From B1 sp034439755 (GTDB lineage Bacteria > Bacteroidota > Bacteroidia > UKL13-3), in assembly GCA_034439755.1 (NCBI GenBank), contig JAWXAZ010000081.1, positions 1 to 14,814 on the forward strand: a stretch of DNA of 14,814 bases. Direction: 5' to 3'. Positions 1 through 6,776 of the stretch are shown here, piece by piece. The notes below the pieces were generated by a model. It searched no databases. It saw nothing but the letters and a program-made list of their open reading frames with translations, and was not told the origin of the DNA. A program made the position numbers and the translations under genes. Positions within the stretch are counted from its first letter, which is position 1. Every line of letters begins with the position of its first letter.

Positions 1-150
1 GATTCAAATGGTTTGTTTGGAAATGCGCCGAATTCAAATGGTTTGAATGAAATCATGCCGGATTCAAATGGTTTGTTTGGAAATGGGTTGAATATGGATG
101 GTTTAATTTATTATGCCCCAGATTCAAATGGTTCCCCAAAAAATGTATCA
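1..150 (+). repeat. 30-bp tandem repeat encoding decapeptides in the transposase
   Basis: The motif RATTCAAATGGTT starts at 1, 31, 61 and 121, and a diverged copy (AATATGGATGGTT) starts at 91, giving an exact 30-bp period. In frame this encodes five ten-residue units: DSNGLFGNAP, NSNGLNEIMP, DSNGLFGNGL, NMDGLIYYAP and DSNGSPKNVS. The array continues to the left edge and may extend beyond it. The period keeps the reading frame, so copy number can change without breaking the protein. Confidence 0.85.
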
Positions 151-402
151 ATTGTTGTGAATGATTATGGGGCGAAAAATTTTTCGCCCCTGCGGTCACC
201 GTCCAAAACGATTGGGTCGGTGGTTCGGGGGTTTAAAATTGGTGTAACAAAATGGATGCGACAAAACACACGTGTTATCGATGTTTGGCAACGCAATTAC
301 CACGAACACATTATCCGCAATGATCACGCTTATCAAAACATTTCAAATTATATAAAAAATAATCCCGCAAAATGGAATGAGGATAGGTTTTATTTAAAAT
401 AG
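1..402 (+). CDS. REP-associated (IS200-like, Y1 family) transposase, C-terminal part
   Basis: The open frame runs in from the left edge, so the true start and the HUH nickase motif lie outside the window. The last 65 or so residues (GSVVRGFKIGVTKWMRQNT, then VWQRNYHEHIIRN and a final NPAKW) match the conserved tail of REP-associated tyrosine transposases, single-strand DNA nucleases that act on palindromic REP-like sites. Before this tail is a low-complexity linker of about five decapeptide repeats (PDSNGLFGNG-like), then GAKNFSPLRSPSKT, which is common in Bacteroidota members. The TAG stop at 400-402 falls inside a segment duplicated from 2529-2637, so the last two or three codons are set by a rearrangement junction. 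Whether the protein is active cannot be judged without its N-terminus. Family call is from motif memory and fairly sure. Confidence 0.8.
   Translation, partial: DSNGLFGNAPNSNGLNEIMPDSNGLFGNGLNMDGLIYYAPDSNGSPKNVSIVVNDYGAKNFSPLRSPSKTIGSVVRGFKIGVTKWMRQNTRVIDVWQRNYHEHIIRNDHAYQNISNYIKNNPAKWNEDRFYLK
169..190. repeat. 22-bp perfect palindrome inside the transposase gene
   Basis: GGGGCGAAAAA is followed directly by its exact reverse complement, with no loop. It encodes YGAKNFSPL, a peptide that recurs in related transposases as I remember them. REP-associated transposases recognise short palindromes, so this may be a REP-like site carried inside its own transposase gene. That role is an inference. 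Confidence 0.7.
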
Positions 403-504
403 GCGATAAAACCTTGCAGGGTTTGCGCCATACCATATTAAAATCTACCAAGACCATTTTATCGTTTGTTACCGCTTTTTGGTAATCTTCCATGCTCATG
501 CCAC
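396..504 (-). pseudogene. Duplicated fragment of the rhodanese-thioredoxin gene (thioredoxin active-site region)
   Basis: Positions 396-504 match 2529-2637 in the same orientation at a constant offset of 2133, with no gaps and four mismatches (427, 431, 435, 436), that is 105 of 109 identical. The copy covers about residues 139-175 of the lipoprotein at 2336-3052. Read on the minus strand it gives VDFNMVWRKPCK where the intact gene has VDFNAVWCKPCK, so the first active-site cysteine is replaced by arginine. There is no start context, rhodanese domain or thioredoxin C-terminus, and the frame runs into antisense of the transposase. It is a dead gene fragment left by a duplication whose left edge is the transposase stop codon. 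Confidence 0.9.
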
Positions 505-666
505 AGGCGAACTAGAAAACTTTATTTTTTTATAAATTCATGATTTTTCTTTTAAGTGGTTGGTTACTGCTGATAAGTGGTATTTTTTTTTAAATTTAAT
601 TTTTTAAATTTGTGAACATTTATATTTTAGTTATGCAGAACAACACAACACAACACAAAATTTAGT

Positions 667-2166
667 ATGTTTTTTTCCTTGTTAAGGATTACATTTAAAA
701 TTGTATTTGTTATTTTTACTTTTTTAAGAACATCAGTCGCCCAAAATCTGAATTCAATTTCTGAGCACAATCCAAATTCGAATGTAGTTCATGCAATTGA
801 AGCCAACGGATATTTATTCTCTATTTTGCCGTTTATGGATGAAAATACGGCTACTAGTGGATTTAAAATATACAAATCAAACATCGCTAACATGATTGTA
901 GATAGCCTTGTTGTAAATAGCAATTTATATCAGACTTATGTTACCAACTTTGTTAAGGTTAGTGAAACTGAGTACAAATTTGCTGTATCCATTGGATTCA
1001 AAGTAAATGGAATTAGAATATATAAGGTGAATAGTCTATTGAAATTAATGGATAGTGTTGACATTATAGATAATAATTTTCTTTTGAACAGTTTTTCTTA
1101 TGCCAATTTAATTCAAGGTCCTGAGAAAGAAATTTTGTTGAATACGTTATTTTATAATGAAGATTTTCCTTACAATGTATATTACCAAATAGATAATTCT
1201 TTTCATTTAAAAAATCAATACATAGATTCTACCACTTTCAATTTGCAATTAGGCTCGTACAGCGAAATCACATCGAATATCCTTTATTTTAAAAATTCGT
1301 ATGTAATGATGAGTTTGGCCGACCCACTTTCTAGATTTTTAAGTCATACAATAAAGCGATTTTCTAGGGACTTAGAATTAGTTACTAGTGCAAAAGTTGC
1401 TGGAAGCTACCTGTTTAATATTTACCATTCTCCATTGGAAATTAATCATAGGTGGTATATCGGAAATGTTTTTTATAAGGAATTTGAAGGCAATTTAGGT
1501 TTGATGCCAAACTTTATTGAAATTAGAAATGATGATTCTGTAATAAATAAATCAAACTATTTTAAAAAAGACGAACCTTTTGCTGGAGGTACTAATATTA
1601 GAAATTTTAATGCTTTATTTGACAGCATTGAACAGCGGGTATACCTTACAGTTAACTATAGTTATTCTGGCGAAATAGGGCAATTTTGTTATGACACATC
1701 ATTTAATCTTTTATGGAATAAAAACTATTCATACCCTGTAAACAAAATAGATACAATTTATACAAAAATGCAATCAAATGGGGTTCTATTGTATAATAGC
1801 CAATTTTATTTGTATGGTGTTAAACAAGAGTTGTTGAAATGGAATCAGCTTCATGGCCCTAATAAACCATTTATTATTCCTATTAGAATGTTAGATGAAC
1901 GAATACTCCTTGGGGAAAAGGAGTCAACTCCAATTTTAAATGCTCTGATTTTATTCCCAAACCCATGTAAAGATAAAATTTACTTGCGTGATACAAGAAG
2001 AGACTATTCAATTTCTATTTATAATCAAATAGGGCAATTGGTTTTAATTGCAAGCTTTGATATTGACAAAAAAGTTGATGTAGATAAATTAACGGCGGGT
2101 TTGTATTTTTATACTGTATTCAATAAAAATGAATTTGTACATAGTGGTAAGCTTGTCAAGGAATAA
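667..2166 (+). CDS. Secreted protein with type IX secretion C-terminal domain
   Basis: The 499-residue product starts with a signal peptide (a hydrophobic stretch in residues 5-25 ending SVAQ) and ends with a type A sorting domain at about 427-499: FPNPCKDKIYL, a central SIYNQIGQLV strand, LTAGLYFYTV and the final GKLVKE. Such domains direct Bacteroidota proteins through the type IX system to the surface, where they are usually cleaved. The 400-residue body is rich in Asn, Tyr, Ser and hydrophobic residues in short strand-like segments. It may be a beta-propeller-like fold, but I recognise no catalytic motif, so its role is unknown. The ATG at 667 is chosen because it begins the signal peptide. 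The gene stands alone and is flanked by 109-bp direct repeats (396-504 and 2529-2637), so recombination could remove it. Confidence 0.85.
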   Translation: MFFSLLRITFKIVFVIFTFLRTSVAQNLNSISEHNPNSNVVHAIEANGYLFSILPFMDENTATSGFKIYKSNIANMIVDSLVVNSNLYQTYVTNFVKVSETEYKFAVSIGFKVNGIRIYKVNSLLKLMDSVDIIDNNFLLNSFSYANLIQGPEKEILLNTLFYNEDFPYNVYYQIDNSFHLKNQYIDSTTFNLQLGSYSEITSNILYFKNSYVMMSLADPLSRFLSHTIKRFSRDLELVTSAKVAGSYLFNIYHSPLEINHRWYIGNVFYKEFEGNLGLMPNFIEIRNDDSVINKSNYFKKDEPFAGGTNIRNFNALFDSIEQRVYLTVNYSYSGEIGQFCYDTSFNLLWNKNYSYPVNKIDTIYTKMQSNGVLLYNSQFYLYGVKQELLKWNQLHGPNKPFIIPIRMLDERILLGEKESTPILNALILFPNPCKDKIYLRDTRRDYSISIYNQIGQLVLIASFDIDKKVDVDKLTAGLYFYTVFNKNEFVHSGKLVKE

Positions 2167-2266
2167 ACCCAAGGCTCTATGTAAATAAAAGAGCTTGTTT
2201 TAGAGGTAAAAATGACCTTGTTTAGATTTGGTTCAACAAGCGTAAATCAGGAAAACCTTTGCGCGT

Positions 2267-2307
2267 AAAAAAGAGGCTGTATCGATATATGAAACAGCCT
2301 CTTTTTT
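2267..2307. terminator. Bidirectional rho-independent terminator
   Basis: A perfect 14-bp stem (AAAAAAGAGGCTGT at 2267-2280 with ACAGCCTCTTTTTT at 2294-2307) encloses a 13-nt loop. The GC-rich core is flanked by A6 and T6 tracts, so it can terminate in both directions. It sits between the convergent type IX protein gene (ends 2166) and the rhodanese-thioredoxin gene (stop at 2336, minus strand) and probably serves both. Confidence 0.9.
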
Positions 2308-2335
2308 GGCACCCATTAAAGGAAAAACCCTTGTA

Positions 2336-3052
2336 TTATAATCCGGTTTCTTTAAGCAAATCGGTTTCGCTTATCATGCCCTTGTGCATCCAAATCATTT
2401 TGCCATCTTTGTACAATTCTAAGTAAGGTATGCCGTCAATTCCTTTTTGCTGAACCAAGGCCTCGTTTTCGTCGGCATCCACTTTTAGGATAATCAATTT
2501 TTCTTTTTTGTCTGAACCAATTTTATCCAAAATAGGCGATAAAACCTTGCAGGGTTTGCACCAAACCGCATTAAAATCTACCAAGACCATTTTATCGTTT
2601 GTTACCGCTTTTTGGTAATCTTCCATGCTCATGCCACCTTCCTTAACGGGCGCTGCTTCGCCTGTTACCACTGGTTTTCCAGCATTGAGCCAAGCCATCA
2701 TGCCAGGCATTTCGTATATTACATCAAAGCCACTGCTGCGCATGGCAGATACAGCACTCGAACTTCTTCCACCCGATTTGCAATACACAAAAACTGGCTT
2801 TGTTTTATCTAATCCTTGTATGCCACTCTCAAAATTGGAGCCGTTAATGTCTATGTTTACTGCACCTGCCACATGTCCGCTTTCGAATTCACCGGGGGTG
2901 CGCACATCTATAATTTGTGCGCCAGGTGTTTTGGCCACCAATTGCTCAAATTCATCGGGAGATACCTTGCCACCTTTTCCGGCTGGCGTTTGGGTGCATG
3001 CTGCAAAACTTAAGGCAAATGCCAGTACAATTAAACTTACTATTCTATTCAT
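2336..3052 (-). CDS. Lipoprotein with rhodanese and thioredoxin domains
   Basis: The 238-residue protein has a lipoprotein signal peptide with lipobox FAAC (Cys19). A rhodanese domain follows at about 30-130 (IIDVRTPGEFESGHVAGAVNI; active-site loop YCKSGGRS with Cys91). A thioredoxin domain fills about 141-238, with active site WCKPC (Cys165, Cys168) and the cis-proline segment GIPY (Pro209). The protein is probably anchored in the envelope and may handle sulfane sulfur or act as a periplasmic thiol reductant; the substrate is unknown. The two domains in one chain suggest a persulfide formed on Cys91 could be reduced by the adjacent dithiol, which is inference. It lies 120 bp downstream of two co-directional genes, a second rhodanese and a small membrane protein. 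A 109-bp broken copy of its thioredoxin region lies at 396-504. Confidence 0.92.
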   Translation of the reverse strand: MNRIVSLIVLAFALSFAACTQTPAGKGGKVSPDEFEQLVAKTPGAQIIDVRTPGEFESGHVAGAVNIDINGSNFESGIQGLDKTKPVFVYCKSGGRSSSAVSAMRSSGFDVIYEMPGMMAWLNAGKPVVTGEAAPVKEGGMSMEDYQKAVTNDKMVLVDFNAVWCKPCKVLSPILDKIGSDKKEKLIILKVDADENEALVQQKGIDGIPYLELYKDGKMIWMHKGMISETDLLKETGL

Positions 3053-3172
3053 AATTATTTTTATTCAATGTTGTTTTAACCATTAGTTTAATTGGCCCAA
3101 AAGGCTATTCTATGTAAATTCATTATTCGCCTCATTTACCGTTATTGCAACAGTATCAAACCACAACGATAT

Positions 3173-3424
3173 TTACTTAACCTCTGTAAAGGTAATGTCT
3201 TCTGTATTTTTATCATCCTTTTTGTTAACGGGTACCGCGCAACCTTGTGGCCCGCAGCAACCAATATTAAGCAAGGCCTGACCCAAAAACAGGCCGCCAA
3301 AAGAGCCTAAAAGCACGTCTTTGGCCTCCACAGCTTGAAAAATAACTGTTAAGGCCAAAGTAATTTTAAGTACCTTAATGAGGTTCCAATTGCTTTTTAA
3401 ATTTGCTAAGCTAAGGGTGCTCAT
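3173..3424 (-). CDS. Small two-helix membrane protein with CCxxxxC motif, YgaP-like context
   Basis: The 83-residue protein has two predicted membrane helices (about 15-33 and 37-55), followed by a cysteine cluster GCCGPQGC (Cys56, Cys57, Cys62) and a charged tail. Its ATG overlaps the stop of the upstream rhodanese gene by one base (TAATG), so the two are probably translationally coupled. A rhodanese domain followed by two membrane helices is the layout of YgaP-type proteins with a DUF2892-like domain, here split into two adjacent genes. The cysteines at the membrane edge could accept sulfur or bind metal, but this is a guess. I recognise the type from Bacteroidota rhodanese neighbourhoods and cannot assign a named family with certainty. 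Confidence 0.75.
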   Translation of the reverse strand: MSTLSLANLKSNWNLIKVLKITLALTVIFQAVEAKDVLLGSFGGLFLGQALLNIGCCGPQGCAVPVNKKDDKNTEDITFTEVK

Positions 3425-3702
3425 TAGTTGTGCATGTCGTTATTAACCTGTAACCAAGACCCGCCATTATCGCAATTAACGCCATGCCCACGTAAAAAGC
3501 CAGTTGCTTGCATGCTTCTACCACCCGATGCACAACACAAAATCACCTTCTTCATGCTTTTAAATTCTTCTACTCTCTCTGGTACTTCATTCAAAGGAAT
3601 ATTGATACTTCCCACTACGTGTCCGCCCATAAACTCACCCGGTGTTCTTACGTCTACAATTTTAACCTCACCCAATTGCACTTGATTTGCTAAATTCTCC
3701 AT
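3424..3702 (-). CDS. Single-domain rhodanese (sulfurtransferase)
   Basis: The 92-residue protein is one rhodanese domain: VKIVDVRTPGEFMGGHVVGSINIPL at the front (the CDC25-like DVRTxxEFxxGH signature) and the active-site loop CASGGRS with catalytic Cys57 and Arg62. A second cysteine, Cys56, lies directly before it. No signal peptide is visible, so it is probably cytoplasmic. It would move sulfane sulfur from a thiosulfate- or persulfide-type donor to a thiol acceptor; the donor is unknown. It is first in a minus-strand group with the membrane protein at 3173 (one-base overlap). A -7 promoter box and a Crp/Fnr-like palindrome precede it, the best supported regulatory region in this window. Confidence 0.92.
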   Translation of the reverse strand: MENLANQVQLGEVKIVDVRTPGEFMGGHVVGSINIPLNEVPERVEEFKSMKKVILCCASGGRSMQATGFLRGHGVNCDNGGSWLQVNNDMHN

Positions 3703-3724
3703 TTTGTTTTTTTATTTGTTGCCA

Positions 3725-3732
3725 CAAAGGTA
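3725..3732 (-). promoter_or_regulatory. -7 promoter box for the rhodanese operon
   Basis: On the minus strand this reads TACCTTTG, an exact match to the Bacteroidota sigma-factor -7 consensus TAnnTTTG, 22 bp before the rhodanese start codon. No clear -33 TTTG is present at the usual spacing, which fits a promoter needing an activator. Confidence 0.6.
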
Positions 3733-3752
3733 AGACCACCTAAAAACATACT

Positions 3753-3770
3753 GTGTAATAATTGTTACAC
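3753..3770. promoter_or_regulatory. Crp/Fnr-family operator upstream of the rhodanese operon
   Basis: GTGTAA-N6-TTACAC is an 18-bp palindrome with eight of nine base pairs symmetric. It resembles FNR/Crp-type sites (two half-sites, six-base spacer). It lies 20 bp upstream of the -7 box. Its centre is about 40 bp before the inferred start site, the position of a class II activator. It sits immediately beyond the stop of the M1 peptidase gene. The regulator itself is not in the window. Confidence 0.6.
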
Positions 3771-3774
3771 GACA

Positions 3775-6159
3775 TTATTTCTTGGCCCTTTTCATCTTGT
3801 TCTCATCGTCGAATTGGCCCCTTTGCAAGACCTTGGTTTTATATAAATCAAAGTGGGTTGGTTGGGCCTTAGATGGCCAGCTATTGTTGTCTTCGTCTAT
3901 ATCTGCTGTTTCTTTAAAGGGGTCAATTTGTATAGAAAGTATCGGCTTACTTTTCTCAAAAGTCTTAATCACTTTCGATTCGTTTTTGCGCCAGATATAA
4001 GCACTTATGCGGTCTATTTCAATGCTGCCATCTTCGTAATTCCACTGAATAATCAATGGCATAACCAAGCCACCCACATTGCTAAAATGCAGTTCGTAAT
4101 AGTATTTACCTTTGTATTTCTCCACCTCTGTTTCACTTAATGGTATAATGTTTTCGTAGCGGTTAATCATTTTAGGTTCTGCGGTATCAACTGGCTCATC
4201 GGTCTCTTTATAGTAGTAATAAAAATCGCGCAAACTAGTATCTTGGTTCACCAAAAACTGCATGCCAGAAGCCAAATTGCGCTGCCTCGAAACATGTATA
4301 AAATCATTGTCGCCCTTAGTACGCTTGCCTCGCACGCGTTCCTTTTCTTCCTTAACCAAAGGCTTGGCCGGCGCATCTACTACAAAACAAAGTACACTGT
4401 CTAATGAAATATCTACGGGGTCAATATCATAAAACCAACCACGCCAATACCAGTCTAAATCAACGCCAGAGGCATCTTCCATGCTGCGAAAGAAATCGGC
4501 CGGAGCTGGATGTTTAAAGGCCCAACGTCTGCAATATTCTTTAAAAGCATAATCAAATAACTCCCTACCCATCACCGTTTCACGCAAAATATTTAAAGCC
4601 GTTGCGGGTTTTCCATAAGCGTTTGAACCAAAATTATTGATGTTTTCGCTGTTGGTCATAATGGGTTCAAGCTGATTTTTTGGCAGCTTCATATAATCCA
4701 CAATTTTATGTGCCGGACCTCTATTAGAAGGATAGTTGTTGTCGAATTCTTGTTCTGTTAAAAATTGAACAAAAGTATTCAAACCCTCATCCATCCAGCT
4801 CCAGTTGCGTTCATCAGAATTAATAATCATGGGAAAGAAATTATGTCCCACCTCATGAATAATTACACCCAGCATGCCATGTTTAGTGCGCGAAGTATAG
4901 GTGCCATCTTCATCGGTTCGGCCAAAATTAAAACAGATCATTGGGTACTCCATGCCATTTGCTGCCTCCACACTAATAGCCACAGGGTATGGATACGCAA
5001 TGGTATGTTTAGAATACACGCGCAAGGTATGCGCAACCGTCTTGGTAGAATAGCGGTGGTACAAGGCATACGCCTCTTTTGGATAATAGCTCATGGCCAT
5101 TATTTTTTTACCCTCAATGTTTACCGCAACGGCATCCCAAACAAATTTACGCGAACTGCCCCAAGCAAAATCGCGCACGTTTTGTGCCTTGTATTTCCAA
5201 GTTTTATAGGCAAGGGTATCGGGCTTATTTTCGCGCTGTTTTGCCTCATCCAAAGTCACTATTTCAATAGGTTCTTCGGCCACGTTATTGCCATTGGTTT
5301 TCTGCGCTTGGTTCCAACGTGCCAATTGCGCCGTACTCAAAACCTCGGCATAATTGCTACACGTACCCGTTGCAGATACTACATGATCTGCTGGCACACG
5401 CATGTTCACCTCAAAATTTCCAAACACCAAAGAGAACTCGCCCCTGCCCGTAAATTGCTTGTTGTTCCAGCCTTGATAGTCGCTGTAAACACACATACGC
5501 GGGTACCATTGCGTAATGGTAAAAGTGCTATTACTGTCTGAACCAAAGCGCTCATATCCGCCTCTTCCGCCAATCTTCATCCGTTCTGGCAATTTATAAT
5601 TCCACTTAATTCTAAAGCTCATTTTTTGTTTCGACTTCAAAGGCTTCACTAATTCTATGCGCATCATGGTATAGATGATGGTATATTTTAATGGCTTCCC
5701 CGTTGTATCGCTTACCGATAAAATATTAACCCCATAGCCCGTTAAATTCTTTTTTAGATCTAAGCCATCAAGCTGATTGGTGGTAAGTGGATGTGATTTT
5801 TCGCTGCCATCAAACAAGATGGATTCTGCATTGGGATTATGCTGATTTTCGTCGAGCTGCAACCAAAGATAGGTAAGCACATCGGGCGAATTGTTATAAT
5901 AAGTAATTACCTCATCGCCATGCAAACGCAGCTCTTTTTCGTTGAGTGTAGCATTAATTTTATAATCGGCTTGTTGCTGCCAATAGCTTGCTCCAGGTGC
6001 GCCAGATGCCGTTCTATAGGTGTTTGCATCGGGCAAAATGGTGCCCAATTGTTCAAACTTATTGCCGTGGTTAGATTGTGGGTTGTTCTTAAGGTTTTGT
6101 GCCTGAACCAAATTTAGGCTCAGGGCAATCACAGCTAATAATGGGAGAATTTTATACAT
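3775..6159 (-). CDS. Secreted M1-family zinc metallopeptidase
   Basis: The 794-residue protein carries a signal peptide (residues 1-20, ending VQAQ). An N-terminal beta domain precedes the catalytic region. Zinc is bound by HEVGH (His435, His439, with Glu436 as general base) and Glu458 in WMDEGLNTF, 18 residues after the second histidine, the HEXXH-18-E gluzincin pattern. GMEYP at 402-406 replaces the classical GAMEN substrate-binding motif, as in many Bacteroidota M1 enzymes. Tyr515 in NAYGKP is a plausible transition-state tyrosine. It probably trims peptides in the periplasm or outside the cell. It follows the HupE-like gene with only three bases between them, so they form an operon. The C-terminal 200 residues include a charged linker (KEEKERVRGKRTK) and a strand-rich region; no type IX sorting domain is visible. 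Confidence 0.93.
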   Translation of the reverse strand: MYKILPLLAVIALSLNLVQAQNLKNNPQSNHGNKFEQLGTILPDANTYRTASGAPGASYWQQQADYKINATLNEKELRLHGDEVITYYNNSPDVLTYLWLQLDENQHNPNAESILFDGSEKSHPLTTNQLDGLDLKKNLTGYGVNILSVSDTTGKPLKYTIIYTMMRIELVKPLKSKQKMSFRIKWNYKLPERMKIGGRGGYERFGSDSNSTFTITQWYPRMCVYSDYQGWNNKQFTGRGEFSLVFGNFEVNMRVPADHVVSATGTCSNYAEVLSTAQLARWNQAQKTNGNNVAEEPIEIVTLDEAKQRENKPDTLAYKTWKYKAQNVRDFAWGSSRKFVWDAVAVNIEGKKIMAMSYYPKEAYALYHRYSTKTVAHTLRVYSKHTIAYPYPVAISVEAANGMEYPMICFNFGRTDEDGTYTSRTKHGMLGVIIHEVGHNFFPMIINSDERNWSWMDEGLNTFVQFLTEQEFDNNYPSNRGPAHKIVDYMKLPKNQLEPIMTNSENINNFGSNAYGKPATALNILRETVMGRELFDYAFKEYCRRWAFKHPAPADFFRSMEDASGVDLDWYWRGWFYDIDPVDISLDSVLCFVVDAPAKPLVKEEKERVRGKRTKGDNDFIHVSRQRNLASGMQFLVNQDTSLRDFYYYYKETDEPVDTAEPKMINRYENIIPLSETEVEKYKGKYYYELHFSNVGGLVMPLIIQWNYEDGSIEIDRISAYIWRKNESKVIKTFEKSKPILSIQIDPFKETADIDEDNNSWPSKAQPTHFDLYKTKVLQRGQFDDENKMKRAKK

Positions 6160-6162
6160 ATT

Positions 6163-6756
6163 TTAGGTGGTTTTTAATTGTGGGAACCGATCAATAAGCA
6201 TGGCAAGAGACAAAACCAATGCCAATAAAGAGAAGGATAGGTTGCGAAATTTATCTGGCCAATGAAGCAAGTTTGTCCAAAGCATGCCAAAGGCCAAAAT
6301 AGCTGCAAGAATCATAATTTGCCCAAACTCCAAGCCTAGGTTAAACGAAAAAAGTGGCATGGCCAGCGACTCCGTTTTGCCCAACATGGCCCGCAAAAGG
6401 GTAGAGAACCCTAGGCCGTGAATGAGTCCGAATAGCGTGGTAAGGCCATATTGAAAAGATTTGCTAGCGCCTTGGTTCAGACCGAACCGCAGGATATTTT
6501 GTAAGGCTAAAATAAGAATGCTTAGGGCAATGAGCCATTCTACCGCGTTAGAATTTACCTTTACAATGCCCAAAACACTAAGGGCAAGTGAAAGGCTGTG
6601 ACCTATGGTAAACGCGGTAATGAGCCAAAGTAACTGCTTGCCATTTTGCCAAGAATAGGGCACACAAAGCACCATCAAAAACAGAATATGATCGTTTCCT
6701 GTGAGGTCTGTAATGTGCGTAATGCCGGTTGTAAACCAAAGCCAAAAATCTTGCAT
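6163..6756 (-). CDS. HupE/UreJ-family membrane protein
   Basis: The 197-residue integral membrane protein has about six helices and the family signatures GITHITDLTGNDHILFL (His14, Asp22, His23), TAFTIGHSLSL (His53), FGLIHGLGFS (His113) and FNLGLEFGQ (Glu143). Family members were named from hydrogenase and urease operons and are thought to move or handle nickel or other metals; the buried histidines fit metal binding. No hydrogenase or urease gene is nearby. In Bacteroidota this type commonly sits with an M1 peptidase and a DUF6702 protein, as here. It is first in an operon with the zinc peptidase at 3775, so zinc rather than nickel supply to the envelope is a reasonable guess but unproven. 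Its start codon is 20 bp from the divergent DUF6702 start. Confidence 0.88.
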   Translation of the reverse strand: MQDFWLWFTTGITHITDLTGNDHILFLMVLCVPYSWQNGKQLLWLITAFTIGHSLSLALSVLGIVKVNSNAVEWLIALSILILALQNILRFGLNQGASKSFQYGLTTLFGLIHGLGFSTLLRAMLGKTESLAMPLFSFNLGLEFGQIMILAAILAFGMLWTNLLHWPDKFRNLSFSLLALVLSLAMLIDRFPQLKTT

Positions 6757-6763
6757 TCTTTTC

Positions 6764-6771
6764 TATCTTTG
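6764..6771 (+). promoter_or_regulatory. -7 promoter box for the DUF6702 gene (possible leaderless transcript)
   Basis: TATCTTTG matches TAnnTTTG exactly and ends five bases before the ATG at 6777. Transcription would begin at or within a few bases of the start codon, leaving almost no 5' leader. No good -33 TTTG is seen. On the opposite strand TTAGTTTG (6780-6787), one mismatch from consensus, could serve the divergent HupE gene. Confidence 0.5.
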
Positions 6772-6776
6772 AAGGG

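Noticed and set aside
1..150. 30-bp direct repeats as a possible CRISPR array
   Set aside because: The repeats are contiguous, imperfect and in frame as decapeptides, with no unique spacers.
311..499. Minus-strand frame with a thioredoxin-like start
   Set aside because: It is the duplicated fragment at 396-504 continuing into antisense of the transposase; the first active-site Cys is lost and there is no complete domain.
633..665. Ten-codon upstream frame (MQNNTTQHKI) ending two bases before the type IX protein ATG
   Set aside because: It is short and made of an ACAAC-type simple repeat; there is no sign of attenuation structure, so chance is likelier.
4765..5541. Long plus-strand frame of 258 codons
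   Set aside because: It is antisense to the conserved catalytic region of the M1 peptidase, and its product has no recognisable features.
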